DNA of 64,000 nucleotides from Prinia subflava (lineage: Eukaryota; Chordata; Aves; Passeriformes; Cisticolidae), in NCBI RefSeq assembly GCF_021018805.1, contig NC_086283.1, positions 63,132,182-63,196,181 on the forward strand, read 5' to 3'. This document shows positions 14,301 to 26,694 of the stretch, piece by piece. How positions within the stretch are numbered: the stretch's first letter is position 1; every line of letters begins with the position of its first letter. The position numbers and the translations under genes are program-made. The notes beneath the pieces are model-generated. The model did no database searches. It was not told where the DNA came from and saw only the letters and a list, made by a program, of their open reading frames with translations.

Positions 14301-17300
14301 CCATGAAGTTAGTCACAATTAGTATATATAAGAGAGAGTAGTTTGATAGACATTGAAGAAAGCCCACCAGGTATTCATGGATGATTTTAGGCTAAAACCT
14401 CCAACAGAATTCTGCATGCAGACATTGCAGTATGAGATTTTACAAAGTTGTTTTGTTTCTTTCACAGAATGTATTCAGTATTGTGTCTGGTGGTGGGAAC
14501 AAAATTATAAATATTGGTGATTAATAAAAGATGGTGACTGGAGAAATCAATCTTTTTCCCATGAAGTTCCATTAGGGTATCTTGGGTTGTTCCTTGTCTT
14601 TTGAAACTGCAGAGAACGAAATGCTGGGGGAACAAGATCATCTTCTTTAACCATATTGTTTTATCCAGAATCTCATTCAGAAAGAACCTCTTGTTTTAGA
14701 ATCTTAGACTATTTTACACAGGTTACAGTCTCAGCACACCTTTTAAGAATATTGAATCCATTTCATAAATTTTTGCAAAGGAGAACTGGAGAGGGTCAGT
14801 AAGTTACCTCAAGTGACTGAGAGATCAGGTGAGAAAAAACAGAATTAGGAACTAGAAATATTGATTCTTACATTCTGATGTGAGGCCCAGGTAAGAGCAG
14901 ACAGGGTTTGTATTCAGTCTTACAATGGCAGCTTTGAAAAGGATTCTTTATTTTTAAACAGGTGCATTATTTAATGAAGAATGTTCAGTTTCTTAGGAAA
15001 ATGGAATTTTCATTTAAAAAGCCATGTGAATGCATCTGCAATGGAAATATTTTTGTTGAATAAGTTTTTATTTTGGCTGGAATATGTTAAATGGAATGGC
15101 AGATTGGCTACTGCATGTCCTTATTTCCCTGTAAGACAGGTTTTCAAATGATATGATTCTCACTGCAAGATATGAAATAACCACAGAATTCAGGCATGCT
15201 CTGCTTCTAACTTCTTTTGGAAGAGACACAGTTGTGTATCATAGATGAAGTAATCTAATTTCTAAAAACTGGCATTAATGTAATACCATAAATCATTGTT
15301 ATATATTTATGGATTGAAACTCTATCTTAGTAGCAAAACTTAAAAATAAAAACTAAAAAATAAAGAAATATTTTATTTTAATAAAAATTGATAAATATCA
15401 CCTGTGTCTTTCTCAAATGATAACTTTACATGTTCCCACACCTCATATAATGAATTCTTACATGAAATGTAGATTTTTAAAAATCGTATATACTTCAATT
15501 TAGGCTTCTACTATAATCATACTTGGTCTGTGCTTTTCAGACATTATTTATTTTGATCTTCACTCATGCATCATCACAAAAGTCAGATTAACTTTATTCC
15601 ATAATCCCTCAGATTTCAGTTTATCCATCAACATTTCATTACATGTTGTCTTTTTTTATGCACTCCTGACATGATGAGTCTTACAGAGAAATACATTTAA
15701 AGGCTGCTGCTATAACATCAGTAAACTCACATCTCCAAAATTTGACATCTTGACTACTCTGACAAGTGTCACTTCCAGATAGTTACAGAATTGATTGTTA
15801 ATGATTTCAAAGTGCCACTGACTTTAGGTTCTACACCATCCCTCCTCACAAAAAACCTGGCCAAGCAAAAAACCACAAACAACAACAACAACAAAACCCA
15901 AAAAACCACCAAAACCAAACCAAACCAAATCCTAGTTGTTTTTTCTGATGTTTCTCACAACATGCTCTGTCTAAGGGAGTCTGATTATTAAATGGATTCA
16001 GATTGCTTGACATAAATGGTATTTCCTGATTAACTGCTAAATTGTGTAAGATATGGGTCACATGGTTCTCTCCATCAAAGAAAATCCCATTCATTTTGCT
16101 GGCATGACCTTATCTGCTTTTGAAAGTATACTTTTACCTAGACCAGTAGTGCAAAATGCATATCTGTTGGGAATCTCTTGCAAACCGCCTTGGACAAAAA
16201 AGGTCCACTTAATGGTATCTCATTGATAGGGCACATGCATATTGTTTGCCTTGTTATTAAATATTCTCTCATTCTCCATTCAGACATTCATGAATTATAA
16301 ATATTACCTTGACTAGGACTTGAGCTTAGCACTGAGAAAGAGTAATTTCATTCAATTTGATGACTCCACATGACTATATCTATCCTGCAGCATGTATCTA
16401 CCCTACAGTGTGTGTTCTCCCCATGTCTAACCAGGAGACCTAGCAGAAAATACCACAGGTCCCTCTGTGGGACTTGGGTTTTTTTGTAAATTTTCAGATA
16501 AGAAAACCAGGGTAGATCAGAAGGGTGCTGAAAAGCAGAACTTTTTACAAATCGCTCCCCCATATACCTCATTTAACTTTAATGTCCATATTGTGATTCC
16601 ATCATCAATAGTCAAAGGACAACATTAGGTGATGTCCTTCTGCCTTCCTCAATGCCTGTAATATATAGACATGAACAAAGGCATCACTTCCAATTTCAAG
16701 GGCAAAAATCAGATGACAGGTGGTCACTGAATGTTACAGCAGTTTTAAAGTCAGCCTTACAAGAGAATCATGAGTAACAAAAGCATTATCCTGAAAACGT
16801 TTGATGGTAAAAAAAAGAAAAGAAAAACAGATTCCCACATGTCATAATCTGAAGTTGCAGAAGGATGGATGAAAACGAATCTACCACAGTTTAATCACAT
16901 ATTAGTAAAGAAAACTTGAATGCCCTAAAATCCTAAATAATTCACTATTTTCTAAGTAATTTCCCCGTTCCCTGTTTCACTTTGAAGAGTTTGTACCGGT
17001 AAGAAGAAGCTGAGCATATTCACATTTTGTGCCAGTGAAGATACCTCTAGGATGCTTCTAGAGCAGAAACACAGACTGGAGTGCCTTCCCAAACGCCAGA
17101 AATCAGACAGAATTGCCTTGGTCCTTCAGGGGGAAAAAAAAATCAGTTAGAACAGGCAGATTTACTGTCACTTGACTGTCCCTCATATTTCACTAAATAA
17201 AAGACAAACCTAAAGAAACCGCAAAACCCTATGTTTGCCTGCTTGGCAGTTCATTTGTTTTATGTTCAACCCTGAGCACTGCCTGCTTATAGATGAATAA

Positions 17301-20300
17301 AGAATAATTAATTAGAGTAAAACAGATCTATAGACTCCAGAGAACTCCAGTCCCCACAATTCTCTTGCTGCAGCTCTTTTCTTGAGAGTGGTGTGCTTTT
17401 TGCACCACAACACTCATGGAATAGAGTTGGGAAACATGCATAATGTCTCCATGATTCTTCTTGTAAGTTCAGTTTTCTCCTAAAAGCCTTTCTGTTAGTC
17501 CACCTCTCAGCTATCCTTGGTCTGCTTCACTCATTTGAGTTGTGTTTCTTGTGTGTAATTGTGCTTGGAGGTGCTCTGTTTGAGAGGCACAACACAGGTG
17601 CTGCTGCACTGCCTTGTCCTACTCCAAAAATGGACAACAGTCCTAGTCCCTGGCTGAACTGCCAATATTAAACCATTGCTGTGAGCGAGCTTTGGGGTTT
17701 TTTTAAGAAACTATGTGTGTTTTGCATAGATATATTAAAATTGTGCCTATGAGAGACATCACATTTGGGGAAAAAAAAAAAAAAAAAGATGAAGGCTGTT
17801 CGGGAATTTCTCATTTGGCATGTCAATAGTTGAGTAGCCTGGGGAAAATGAACTGAGACTTGTCCATGGAGAGACACTGAAAGAGCAGTACACATAGCCA
17901 CATGAACATATGCATTATGATGTAAAGCTATAATGAAGTGTGCTGGAAAAATGAAAGGTGTGGTGTGAGATATTCCAGAAAAGTTGGATTGACTCTGTTA
18001 CATGAACTAAGATTACAGGGCAATTTCAGCAGTCATGTTTGGTCTCTGAACATTAGTGGTAGCAGACAGAGCTTGTTGTTATCTATGCATATGTGTAGAA
18101 TGCATTGTGTCACCAGCAGGAAATGAGTGTAGAAAGAGGAAGAAGCTGACAAAATAAAAGTAAAGTAAATGTCAGGAGTAAAACTAACCTTTGCATTCAG
18201 GTCTGTTAAACTGCAAAGGGTTTTCTTAGGGAAACAGTAAAAACATCATCACTTCCCTCATTTAAAACAGGATCAGAAAGACCTACCGGGCTACATTCTG
18301 CTCCAATTTTCTGAATATCATTCTGGCTTCAAAGCTCTGTATTTACTTTTCCACTGATACCAGCTAACGCAACATTTGCTTCTCCTTGGGAACAACTTAT
18401 TTTAGCAAGGTTTAGTAGCAAAATGGAATATAGAGTCCAACAGGTCTTTTTTCATTGTTAATACCTATGGCAAAGTCTTCAGATGGGGTTGAGTCTCTTA
18501 AAATAAATACTGTAATAGATTTTAATATGTATTTAAATGACTTAAATTGATGTCTTAGGGATGTTTGAAGGCACAGGTGACATGGTCAATTATATTAGCA
18601 GAAATATGGCATTTTCAAATAATATTCAATTTTTCAGTGAAAATGGTACCATTTGAATCTTTCATCACTGGCTTCAATGTTACTAAGCCATGTTGCTGTA
18701 TCTGTGGTGAGAATTGTCCTGAAATCATAAAATTCCACGATTCTTTGTTTGTTTGGATTTTCTGTTGTTGATTTTTCCCCTAAGAATTAGATTCAATATC
18801 AATTAAAATTTGTTAGTATGGTTAATTGAAGTTTAGCATCTTGTAGACCTTTATTTATTTTATTTATTTTAATTATTTTATTTATTTTATTTGTTTGTTT
18901 CTTTGTTTAGAATGCATTGGCTTGCTCTCTTCTAAAAGGGGGAAACCTTTTTTTATGTAAAAAAATCTCTCACACAGTTTAAATGAAAGATGTCTCCTGA
19001 TAATAAATCCAAAAATAATAATAGCACTTGAAAGTCAGTCACATTACATTTTAGATAACCAGCTCGGTAATGACTTTGGTGGTCTCTCTGATAAAGGGTG
19101 CTGATTTTCAGAATGAAGCTCTCTAGTTAGAACACTGACTTATTTAAATGTAGGTGTACTTTTTGCTGCTCAAAAAATCATTCAGACAATTTCTTAGAGA
19201 ATCCATTCAGCAAGGATAAATGGTTTTCACATTTTATTTTCTGGGCAAATGACAATATTTCAATAGCAATACAGTAGTTCAACATTTAAATCTCTTTTGC
19301 AAATTAGATTGAAATTTTATTTTAAAGCTTGTTACTGTTGTCCAGTAATAAAGACAGACTCGTGTGAGCTTGATGATGGAGAGGATATTACATAAATATA
19401 ACCATCGTTATTCACCTAAGTTCTATTCACTGAATATACATTTCCATTCTCTTGGCCACTCTGGTGTGTGGTGCCTGCCCAGGTTCTTGATGAATTTTAA
19501 GTACCTCACGACTTTGTACTAACCTATGTCCAGCTTGTTTTCATCCTATACTGACTTGCCCTGGTAAAGTTCAGCACTGTGCTTGGAAAAAAACCCATTC
19601 TCTGGGAATCTAAGTATGTAAAAGTAACACTTCCATTTACTACTTAATAGTCACCTTTAAATTTTTAAAACAATTTATTAATGCAGAAAAGAAAGAAGCT
19701 GCATACATTTTACTGCCTAAGAACATCTTTAAATCTCACCTCTGTAGATGACATAATTTCCAAAAAACAAAGTATTGACTCTAATTGTTCGTTACTGAAT
19801 TAAGTGCTGACAGCGTGCAGAGGTTTGCCTCTTGGTGTCTATTGAACCAGTTTGCCAGTTGATAAACATAAATGCCTCTGGCTACAGTGAGATATCTGAC
19901 TGTCATTGTATAGAGAGAACTGGCTCATTACGTGTGAAACTGGTTGGGATCAGCAGTGTTACTTAGCATGCCCATAGGGGTATAAAATAGTATAAAACAG
20001 TATAAAAGTAGCTTAAAGTTAGAAAAAAGAAATCAGTCAGTACTGTTGAAACTGTCGTTTCAAATGGTATCGATATGCAAGTTCTATTTTGTGCTCACCA
20101 ACTTGCAATCATTTTTGAGGAGACCTCCTCAGTGAAGGTGTTGCAGTGAATGCCCATTAATAATTAACTGCCTGTTCAGGAATGAACAAGAAGACAAAGT
20201 AAAGCTGGTTTTGAAGGGACAGAGACCACACCACGAAAAAAAAACCCTTATCTCCCCCCTCTTGTTTTTTTTTTTTTTTCCCAACTAACTGGAAACAGAA

Positions 20301-22700
20301 GGCATGAAGCATCTTTCAGAGCATATGTCATGCCATTGCTGAGGACTGTGACACCTTTGCTGCCAGAGTGGCTTTAGATTATACTTTTGAGAAGGGAAAA
20401 AGGGTTGTTTATAGAATGAAAGGTTATTTAGTTCATTCCCTTTTCCCAAAAGCAGACATAATCACACCTACATCACATATCCGGTGTTATGACAGATTTT
20501 TAAGGTTTTTTTTTAATAAAGGGATAATATGTTTAGTGATTACTTACTTTTTACATAGTATGGGTGTGTGTTTTGTTAAAAAGTCACCTGCTCTGGAATG
20601 ATATTAAGGTAAGGATAAGAAAGGTTTTCCCTTTGAAACATAACTGGGGGTGTAATAGTCCTTGATTTGCTTACTCAGCTGTCCTGGGGTGATAGGGACC
20701 TCCTAATTTGTGTCAAAACCGGAACCTGATTAAAAACACCCGAATGCAACTGGCTGCTTGTGACAAAAGAGAGTTCTGCACCTTCCTACCACTGTGTTCA
20801 TATATGCTATTCATTTCAAATGATGTAAAAACTTGATCATGCTATTTTGGAATTGGATATAAATGTGGTTCAGATTAGATTCCTACAATGTCCAAGTCTA
20901 CAACTGTACCATATTTGGGTCTTCAAGGCTGGTACTCCATGCCTGCACTGGTAGCTAAAAGGGAGCTCTCAAAACCCAGGGCTGTTGCCATTCCCCAGCC
21001 CTGTGTGAATGCAGTGCCATGACTGTGGGCCTCTCTTAGTATTGCCTTGTCCTGAGAACTGCAGGTTCCATGGCAGCAGTGCTTGCACATAGGACCAAAC
21101 AAGAAGGGCCTTTATTCAACCCTGCAGTTACTCTGCTGATACATACTCAGAGAGCATTTTGCATCCTATTTCTGGAGAATTTAGACATAATGGAAACATA
21201 ATGAAGTTGTGAGCTAAGCGAGCTCACAAATAAAACTGAGATAAACATAAAAAAAATATATTCCTGCCAAATGGACATGGTCCTATTGGAAGACAGTAAG
21301 AAAGAGGACACAGAACTGGTACACTGGCTTTCGTAACTGATGCATTCAGTGTGACCAGAGTCACCCTGCAGAATTCAGACCACTTGGCACAGGACTGAAC
21401 AACTGTACAAGTTTCAGAATAATGACCTTGATCAGGATATCTTTTCAGTGCTCCTCTTCATTCTTTCATAAAAATTCAGTCCCTAGCTCCAAGTACCTTC
21501 TCCAGGATTTCATTTTTCGATTACATAAAATAGAGAAAATATTTCTATTAGGAGGCAAAATATTGTCATTACAGGGTTGACAAATATGAGCTGTTTGGAT
21601 CAGTATCCAGATTAATTCCCAACAGAATATGGGTTTTTCTCCCATTTCTTAGGGAATTTCACAACTTTTGGATAGCCTGGCTTTATTTGTCTTGCCTTAA
21701 TTAATTTTTCCCTGTATTTGCTAAATATTTTTGAACGTGTTTGACAGTTCTCTTCCCCATGTTTTTAGCTAGATTAAATTTGCAGCACGTTATACTGCTT
21801 GACACTAACAGAAAATCTACCCCAAAGATTTGCTGACAAAAAAGCCCAGATGTGGTATGAGTAATTTTGTGATCTTTCTTCCCCTTTTAGTCGTGAAAGA
21901 ATTTTCACAACTGTATTAATTATGTTATTATCCTCATATAATCTTCAATAAAGCACTTTTAGCCCTACTGCCTGGAGCTCAGAGGATTTCTCTTTTTCAA
22001 TAATACGACGGAGAGAAAGAAAATCAGATGAGAGATCGTGCATTATTTCATCTACCACATTGCACACAGCGACTGACACTGCCAATCCACAAAGAACATA
22101 GGGTTTCTGGTGGAATTTCAGGCTATGTCAGAACTTTTCTTTTTTTCCATTGCACTTCCACAAAGATTAGATAAGGGCCTTGCTGTTCATAATGTGCTGC
22201 TTTGTTCAGGATTAACACCATTACCCACTCTCAGGAGAACCTGTTGTGTTTATGAGATTATGGGATGAATCAGAATACAAGACGGGGGTCTGGACAGTGG
22301 GAGACATGAAGAGGAGCCACATCTGCCAACTTCTGTCTCCTTGGGCAGGCAGCGACTATTGAAGCAGTTTTACCTTAGGTGCTGACACTTAATTTTCTAA
22401 GTGAAAAAATTCACTATGCTGGCAAACTATCCTAATGTATTTTTTCCAGATAATAGCAGCAAGTATATTTGCAATCTGTGCACAAGTTTTTATACTTTTA
22501 TAGTATACAAGAAAACTTCTTTGAAATTCTGTGGGGAAGAAGAAACTACACTGTGGTGGTACATCAACTTAGTTTATTGTTCTTTGTATTGATTCAGTTC
22601 TATGTACTGGCTCAATTCTACGTACCCCTACCCCCTCCTAATTAATATTCCTTTGTCTCCCTCACCATAGGTATTTTTAGCATACACTTGCTTCTGTTAT
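11329..22700. other. AT-rich intergenic DNA, no gene recognised
   Basis: I see no coding exon chain, RNA gene or clear transposon here. It includes T/G-rich low-complexity DNA at 13950-14045, a CAA/A-rich run at about 15870-15930, an A run at 17767-17786 and a TTTA-type microsatellite at about 18850-18906. Open frames are short (60-90 codons) and lack recognisable domains. Confidence 0.65.
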
Positions 22701-23184
22701 GTAACTTTCCGTTAGTTGTCAGTTATCCTTCCTGCCTTGGTAAATCCCCTCCTGCCCTCTCCTGATTAGTCCACGTTATGTTTCTCCACCCCTGCGTTCC
22801 CTCAGTAACTGGCCCTGGTTGGCTAGTGATAGCTGACCACTCCCCTTGCTCCTCCTTGCTGCCTCAGGACAAAACCCCCCTGCACCTTTCTCTCCTCAGC
22901 CAGTTGTGGGCTGAGGAGGTGGTCTCAATCAACCCCTCTGTTCACCTGCAGCTGTCTCCTCCTTTCATTCCTCTGCCTGGTCGTCTCTCCACCGTGCTCA
23001 AGGTCCCCTTCAGGGACCACGAATCCACAAGAGTCAGCCCTGCTTGCTCTGCTGCAGGCTGACCCTCAGCTGTGCCTGTTCCAGTGCCTGGGCTAGCCAG
23101 GGACAGAGCCAGTGGGCTCTTGAGGCACTGCGACACTACACAACTTGTTCTTTGGTTTATGCTCTCTGCTCCTCAGGATCATGC
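22700..23184. mobile_element. GC-richer LTR-like flank interrupted by the provirus
   Basis: This block is distinctly C/T-rich against the AT-rich background and lacks a long reading frame. It resembles the U3 part of an avian LTR. It stops exactly at the provirus boundary and appears to continue at 31699, so the provirus is probably nested in an older repeat. The family is not identified. Confidence 0.35.
23181..23184. repeat. Target-site duplication, left copy (ATGC)
   Basis: ATGC directly precedes the left LTR and is repeated directly after the right LTR at 31695-31698. A 4-bp duplication is the usual size for gammaretroviral integrases. Confidence 0.8.
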
Positions 23185-23574
23185 TGTTAGCGTTGGAAAA
23201 CATATAACCACACGAAGGCGATCATATGCGGTTCTTTATTCAAGCGCGCGGGACACCGGGGTGATAATACACCCAAATCTGATGTCCAAAGGATACAGAG
23301 TCGATTCGTGATTTTTATAGTTTAAATTATACACGTTAACTAACCCCCACCCCTAGATACTGATTATCCTATTCCTTAGTTACTATCTTAAATCATACCT
23401 ACGCTTCTACCCTGATCCACACTTGATTTGGTTAAAACAATAGCATGGAGCTGTTTACAGAAGCTGACGCTTGTTCCAAGCTAGCTGCGTCAAGTTCCAG
23501 TTGTACGTTCTCTACTTTCCTCCCCCTACACATTACTCAATCCAGAAATTATATTTTTTAACCCTCCACCAACA
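23185..23574 (-). repeat. 3' LTR of the provirus
   Basis: 390 bp, reading TGTTGG...CTAACA on the minus strand, so it has TG/CA ends. A TATAAAAA box lies at 23312-23319 and an AATAAA polyadenylation signal at 23235-23240, both on the minus strand. It differs from the 5' LTR at six positions. Confidence 0.95.
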
Positions 23575-23586
23575 TTCCCCCCTTTG
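23575..23586 (-). promoter_or_regulatory. Polypurine tract
   Basis: On the minus strand AAAGGGGGGAA immediately precedes the TGTT end of the 3' LTR. This is the expected site and composition of the primer for plus-strand DNA synthesis. Confidence 0.85.
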
Positions 23587-23655
23587 AAAGTATTTTCACT
23601 CTAATATACTAAGTGTAAATGCTTTCACTTAATACAGTCCATTAGGCTTCAGAGT

Positions 23656-24303
23656 TCATACTGGATGTTCATCTTCAAATCCTCTGTTGTCATAGGCTTT
23701 GTCCGGGATGTTGTTGCGGATTGAAGGTGCTGGGTTCCGTGCCAATGCCTTCATTATGGTCCTGTTCCAAGATGCCTTTTTCTGTATCTCTCTCTTCAGG
23801 ATTCTGTAAACTAACCAAATTACTAAAAATATAATCAGTAAAATTATCAGATTTTCAAGGATAGACTTTATCCATGAACTCACATTCCATCCTAATCCTT
23901 CAAAGATTTTACCCAACCAGCTAGTAGCTAAATCCTTTTGTTCCTTTTGTGCCTCATGCTCTATTTGTTTTAACTGACTGATGTCATGTTCTACATCTGC
24001 AGTTACATTTGGGATGTGGATGCAGCAATGGTCGATTTGTCCCTTTAAATATCCACACACTCCGTGTTCTTTCAAAAGTAACATATCTAAAGCCAAACGA
24101 TTTTGCAGGGTCATTTTGGTGGTGGCCTGTAATTGCACATTGAGTTCCTTAAATCCCTCTCGTGTGATTCTTGCTAATCTGTCTACCTGACCTGTGAGTC
24201 TATATAGCATTTCTCTATTTCGATAATTTGCAATGGGACCAAACAAGGATTCTAGGGCCCACCCAATCTTTACTCCACTAAGAGGGTTCCTTCCAAGTGT
24301 CAT
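23656..24303 (-). pseudogene. Endogenous retroviral Env, transmembrane (TM) part
   Basis: 215 codons counted from the first Met in this frame. Heptad-like helical sequence spans residues about 30-65. The segment LQNRLALDMLLLKEHGVC at 66-83 is the immunosuppressive-like region of gamma-type TM proteins. C83 and the C93-C94 pair give an unusual C-X9-CC spacing. N99 is a potential glycosylation site, residues 151-166 are a strongly hydrophobic anchor, and a tail of about 50 residues follows. In related viruses TM anchors the spike and mediates membrane fusion. This frame is offset from the upstream surface-unit frame and overlaps its end (24278-24303), so a small indel separates the two. The Met is only the first ATG in this frame and is not a genuine initiation site. 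Confidence 0.85.
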
Positions 24304-25609
24304 CTGGGTTCTTGTCTTCTGAGACGTCTCGCTTTGCTTTTATTTGCAAGGCTTCACTGCTCCTGTTAAATGGGGATTTCTTCCAAATTGGACATAAAGT
24401 GGGAAGGCCCAGGGTGATTTCTCTTACCTCCCCGTCCATGGGCAAGTGTGTTGTCCATGTGCCATCACTCATTGCCCATACAAATGGTCCTGGACTTCGA
24501 ATTGTACTCCTGCTACATCCTACTATAATCTTAGAATCTATTTTGCCTTGTTTGTGTTTAATTTTCCTGCAGGCACAACCAATTCGTAAGGCTATTGCCA
24601 ATGGTGACCACTGTTTCATTTCTAGATTGTCAGAGGTGCAATCATAAATTTTCTTACATACCCACCAACTTACCTTATTTGCCTCTTTCTGACTGCTAGT
24701 ATCAGTATTCGTCACTGTGGGATCTGTCTCATTTTCAGAGCCTTTCCATTTAATGCACCAGGGTGTGCTTTCCATATATTGGAATTTCTGGAGGATGCTC
24801 ACAGACCATGCACTGTCCCAAGGTTCCAGTCCTTTCCAATCCTTCTCTTCACATTTCCACACCACAGCACTTTCTGTAGCGTTGTCCCTGATCTTTTGAT
24901 AGTGTAGAAACCAACATTGCCATTTTGCAAGGTCTTGGTCCTTAACCCACCACTCTATGATTTGTCCCAATTTGCCATTACTAAGAATGCACTCTGACTT
25001 TCTCATGGGTTGCATGTAAGAATCCTCTGTTATCTTCCAGTATTCTCTGACCACCACCCTTGACTCTGGTACTTGTTTACAGTTAATTGTTTTGTTCCCT
25101 CCTATTTCAGGTAATTTTGACGTTATTATTCCCCAGCTTACTGGGTCCCCTGCTGCCTTTGGTATTGGCAGACAGGCCGTTATTCTGCTGGTATTATGCA
25201 TTTTGGCAAAGTCTCTGACCAATCCAATCATTACATTCTCAGCCCGAATTTCATTAGAAATTTCTATTACTTGTGTTTTTGCCTGTATCTCTCTCTTCAT
25301 TCTAGAATGAAGAGTTGTTAGTTGACCCTTCTGTATCCCATATCCCAAAGTAACAGCAATCCCTGCTGGTGACATTAGTATCCATGAAATTAACATTACC
25401 CACAGGAAGAGCATGAGCACAGTTACCAATACCATTTGAACAGTTACAGACGTTTCAGCCTCAGCTTTGTTGGTCCAAAAGTTTCTACAGCCCACGACTG
25501 GACTCCACGAGGGACCTTCTTCACACGTGTGTAGTGTATCCAGGGTTCCACTCCAGCCACTTTGACTGCTGTAAAGGTGGTTAGCAGTACCTGATGGGGA
25601 CCAGTCCAC
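24278..25609 (-). pseudogene. Endogenous retroviral Env, leader and surface (SU) part
   Basis: A 443-codon frame that begins inside the end of pol and overlaps it by about 165 bp, as in gammaretroviruses. Met59 starts a strongly hydrophobic stretch (about residues 59-80) that looks like the signal peptide, so the functional start may be Met59 at 25435, nine nucleotides past the pol stop. Potential N-glycosylation sites are N139, N172, N243, N293 and N415. Cysteines are numerous but I see no clear CXXC isomerase motif. KAKR at 424-427 is a furin-like SU/TM cleavage site. Sixteen codons later the frame ends at a TAG, and the TM sequence continues in another frame. SU normally binds the host receptor. 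Here the product would be cut off before TM. Confidence 0.8.
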
Positions 25610-26694
25610 TTCTCTTTTAGTGGTTCTTCGTTCCAGGTTTTGATGTATACCTCATCTCCTGGTTCGATATTGTGGACTGGATTCTCCAGGGCCAGTGGTC
25701 TGTTCCACACGAGAACACTTCGAAGCCGAGCTAGAGTTCTCCCGAGGGACAGAACATAATTATACACATCTTGTTCCCCTGTGACATGAACATTTGGATT
25801 GGGGTTAGGAGATTCATATGGTTTCCCATACAATATTTCATAAGGACTAACTGACATCCCACTCCTAGGCTTTATCCGAACCCTCAGCAATGCGATCGGC
25901 AAAGCCTGTGGCCACTGCAGTTTGGCTTCCTGGCATATTTTACTGATCTGCCTCTTCAGTGTCTGGTTCATTCTTTCTACTTGCCCACTTGACTGGGGTC
26001 TCCATGGTGTGTGGAGGTCCCAAGATAATCCCAATAACTTGCTTACCTCTTGTACCACCGTGGCTATGAAGTGTGGGCCTCTGTCTGATGATATCCCTAG
26101 GGGCACCCCAAACCTGGGAATGATCTCCTGTAATAACCACTTAACTGTTTCCTTTGCTTGGTTTGTGCGACAGGGAAGGGCTTCTGGCCATCCAGAAAAC
26201 GTGTCAACCCCTACTAACAGGTATTTGTATCCCCGAGTTTTTGGCAGTTCTGCAAAATCCACTTGCCAATAGTCTCCTGGTTCTATTCCTATCCGAATTC
26301 TGCCTAACTGTGCCTGTCGTCTAGCTACGGGATTGTTTTTCAGACAGATTTCACATTTAGACATTACTGACTTGGCCATTGTTTGCATCCGTACTGAGAT
26401 TAGGTATTGTCTTAGCCACTTTACCAACGCCTCTGCACCCCAGTGACACTCATTATGTTTTACCTGTAAAATTTCTCTCATTACCAAAGGAGGTACCACT
26501 ATTTGCCCTTGTGCGGTTACATACCACCCTTCTGCGTTCTTCTGTGCCTTCAGCAGTTGTGCTAGTCTGTCATCTTCGATTGTATAGTTTGGCTTCGGAG
26601 GCAAATTAAATTGAGAGATATTAAGTCTTGATGGTATCAATGCCATTGTTTTCTGCACCTCTCGCGCTACCTGACGGGCTGCCCAATCTGCTTT
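25444..26694 (-). pseudogene. pol: end of RNase H and integrase
   Basis: This continues the gag-pol frame after the second in-frame TGA (26695-26697). Numbered from the Met at 26658 (404 codons), the integrase zinc-binding residues are H68, H72, C102 and C105, and the catalytic triad is D134, D192 and E228 with the standard 35-residue D-E gap. The C-terminal part holds an SH3-like DNA-binding region ('GDEVYIKTWN', 'KEKWTGPHQVLL'), typical of gammaretroviral integrase. All catalytic residues are present, so the integrase sequence itself is little decayed. The first 12 codons after the TGA contain the final RNase H aspartate. Confidence 0.9.
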
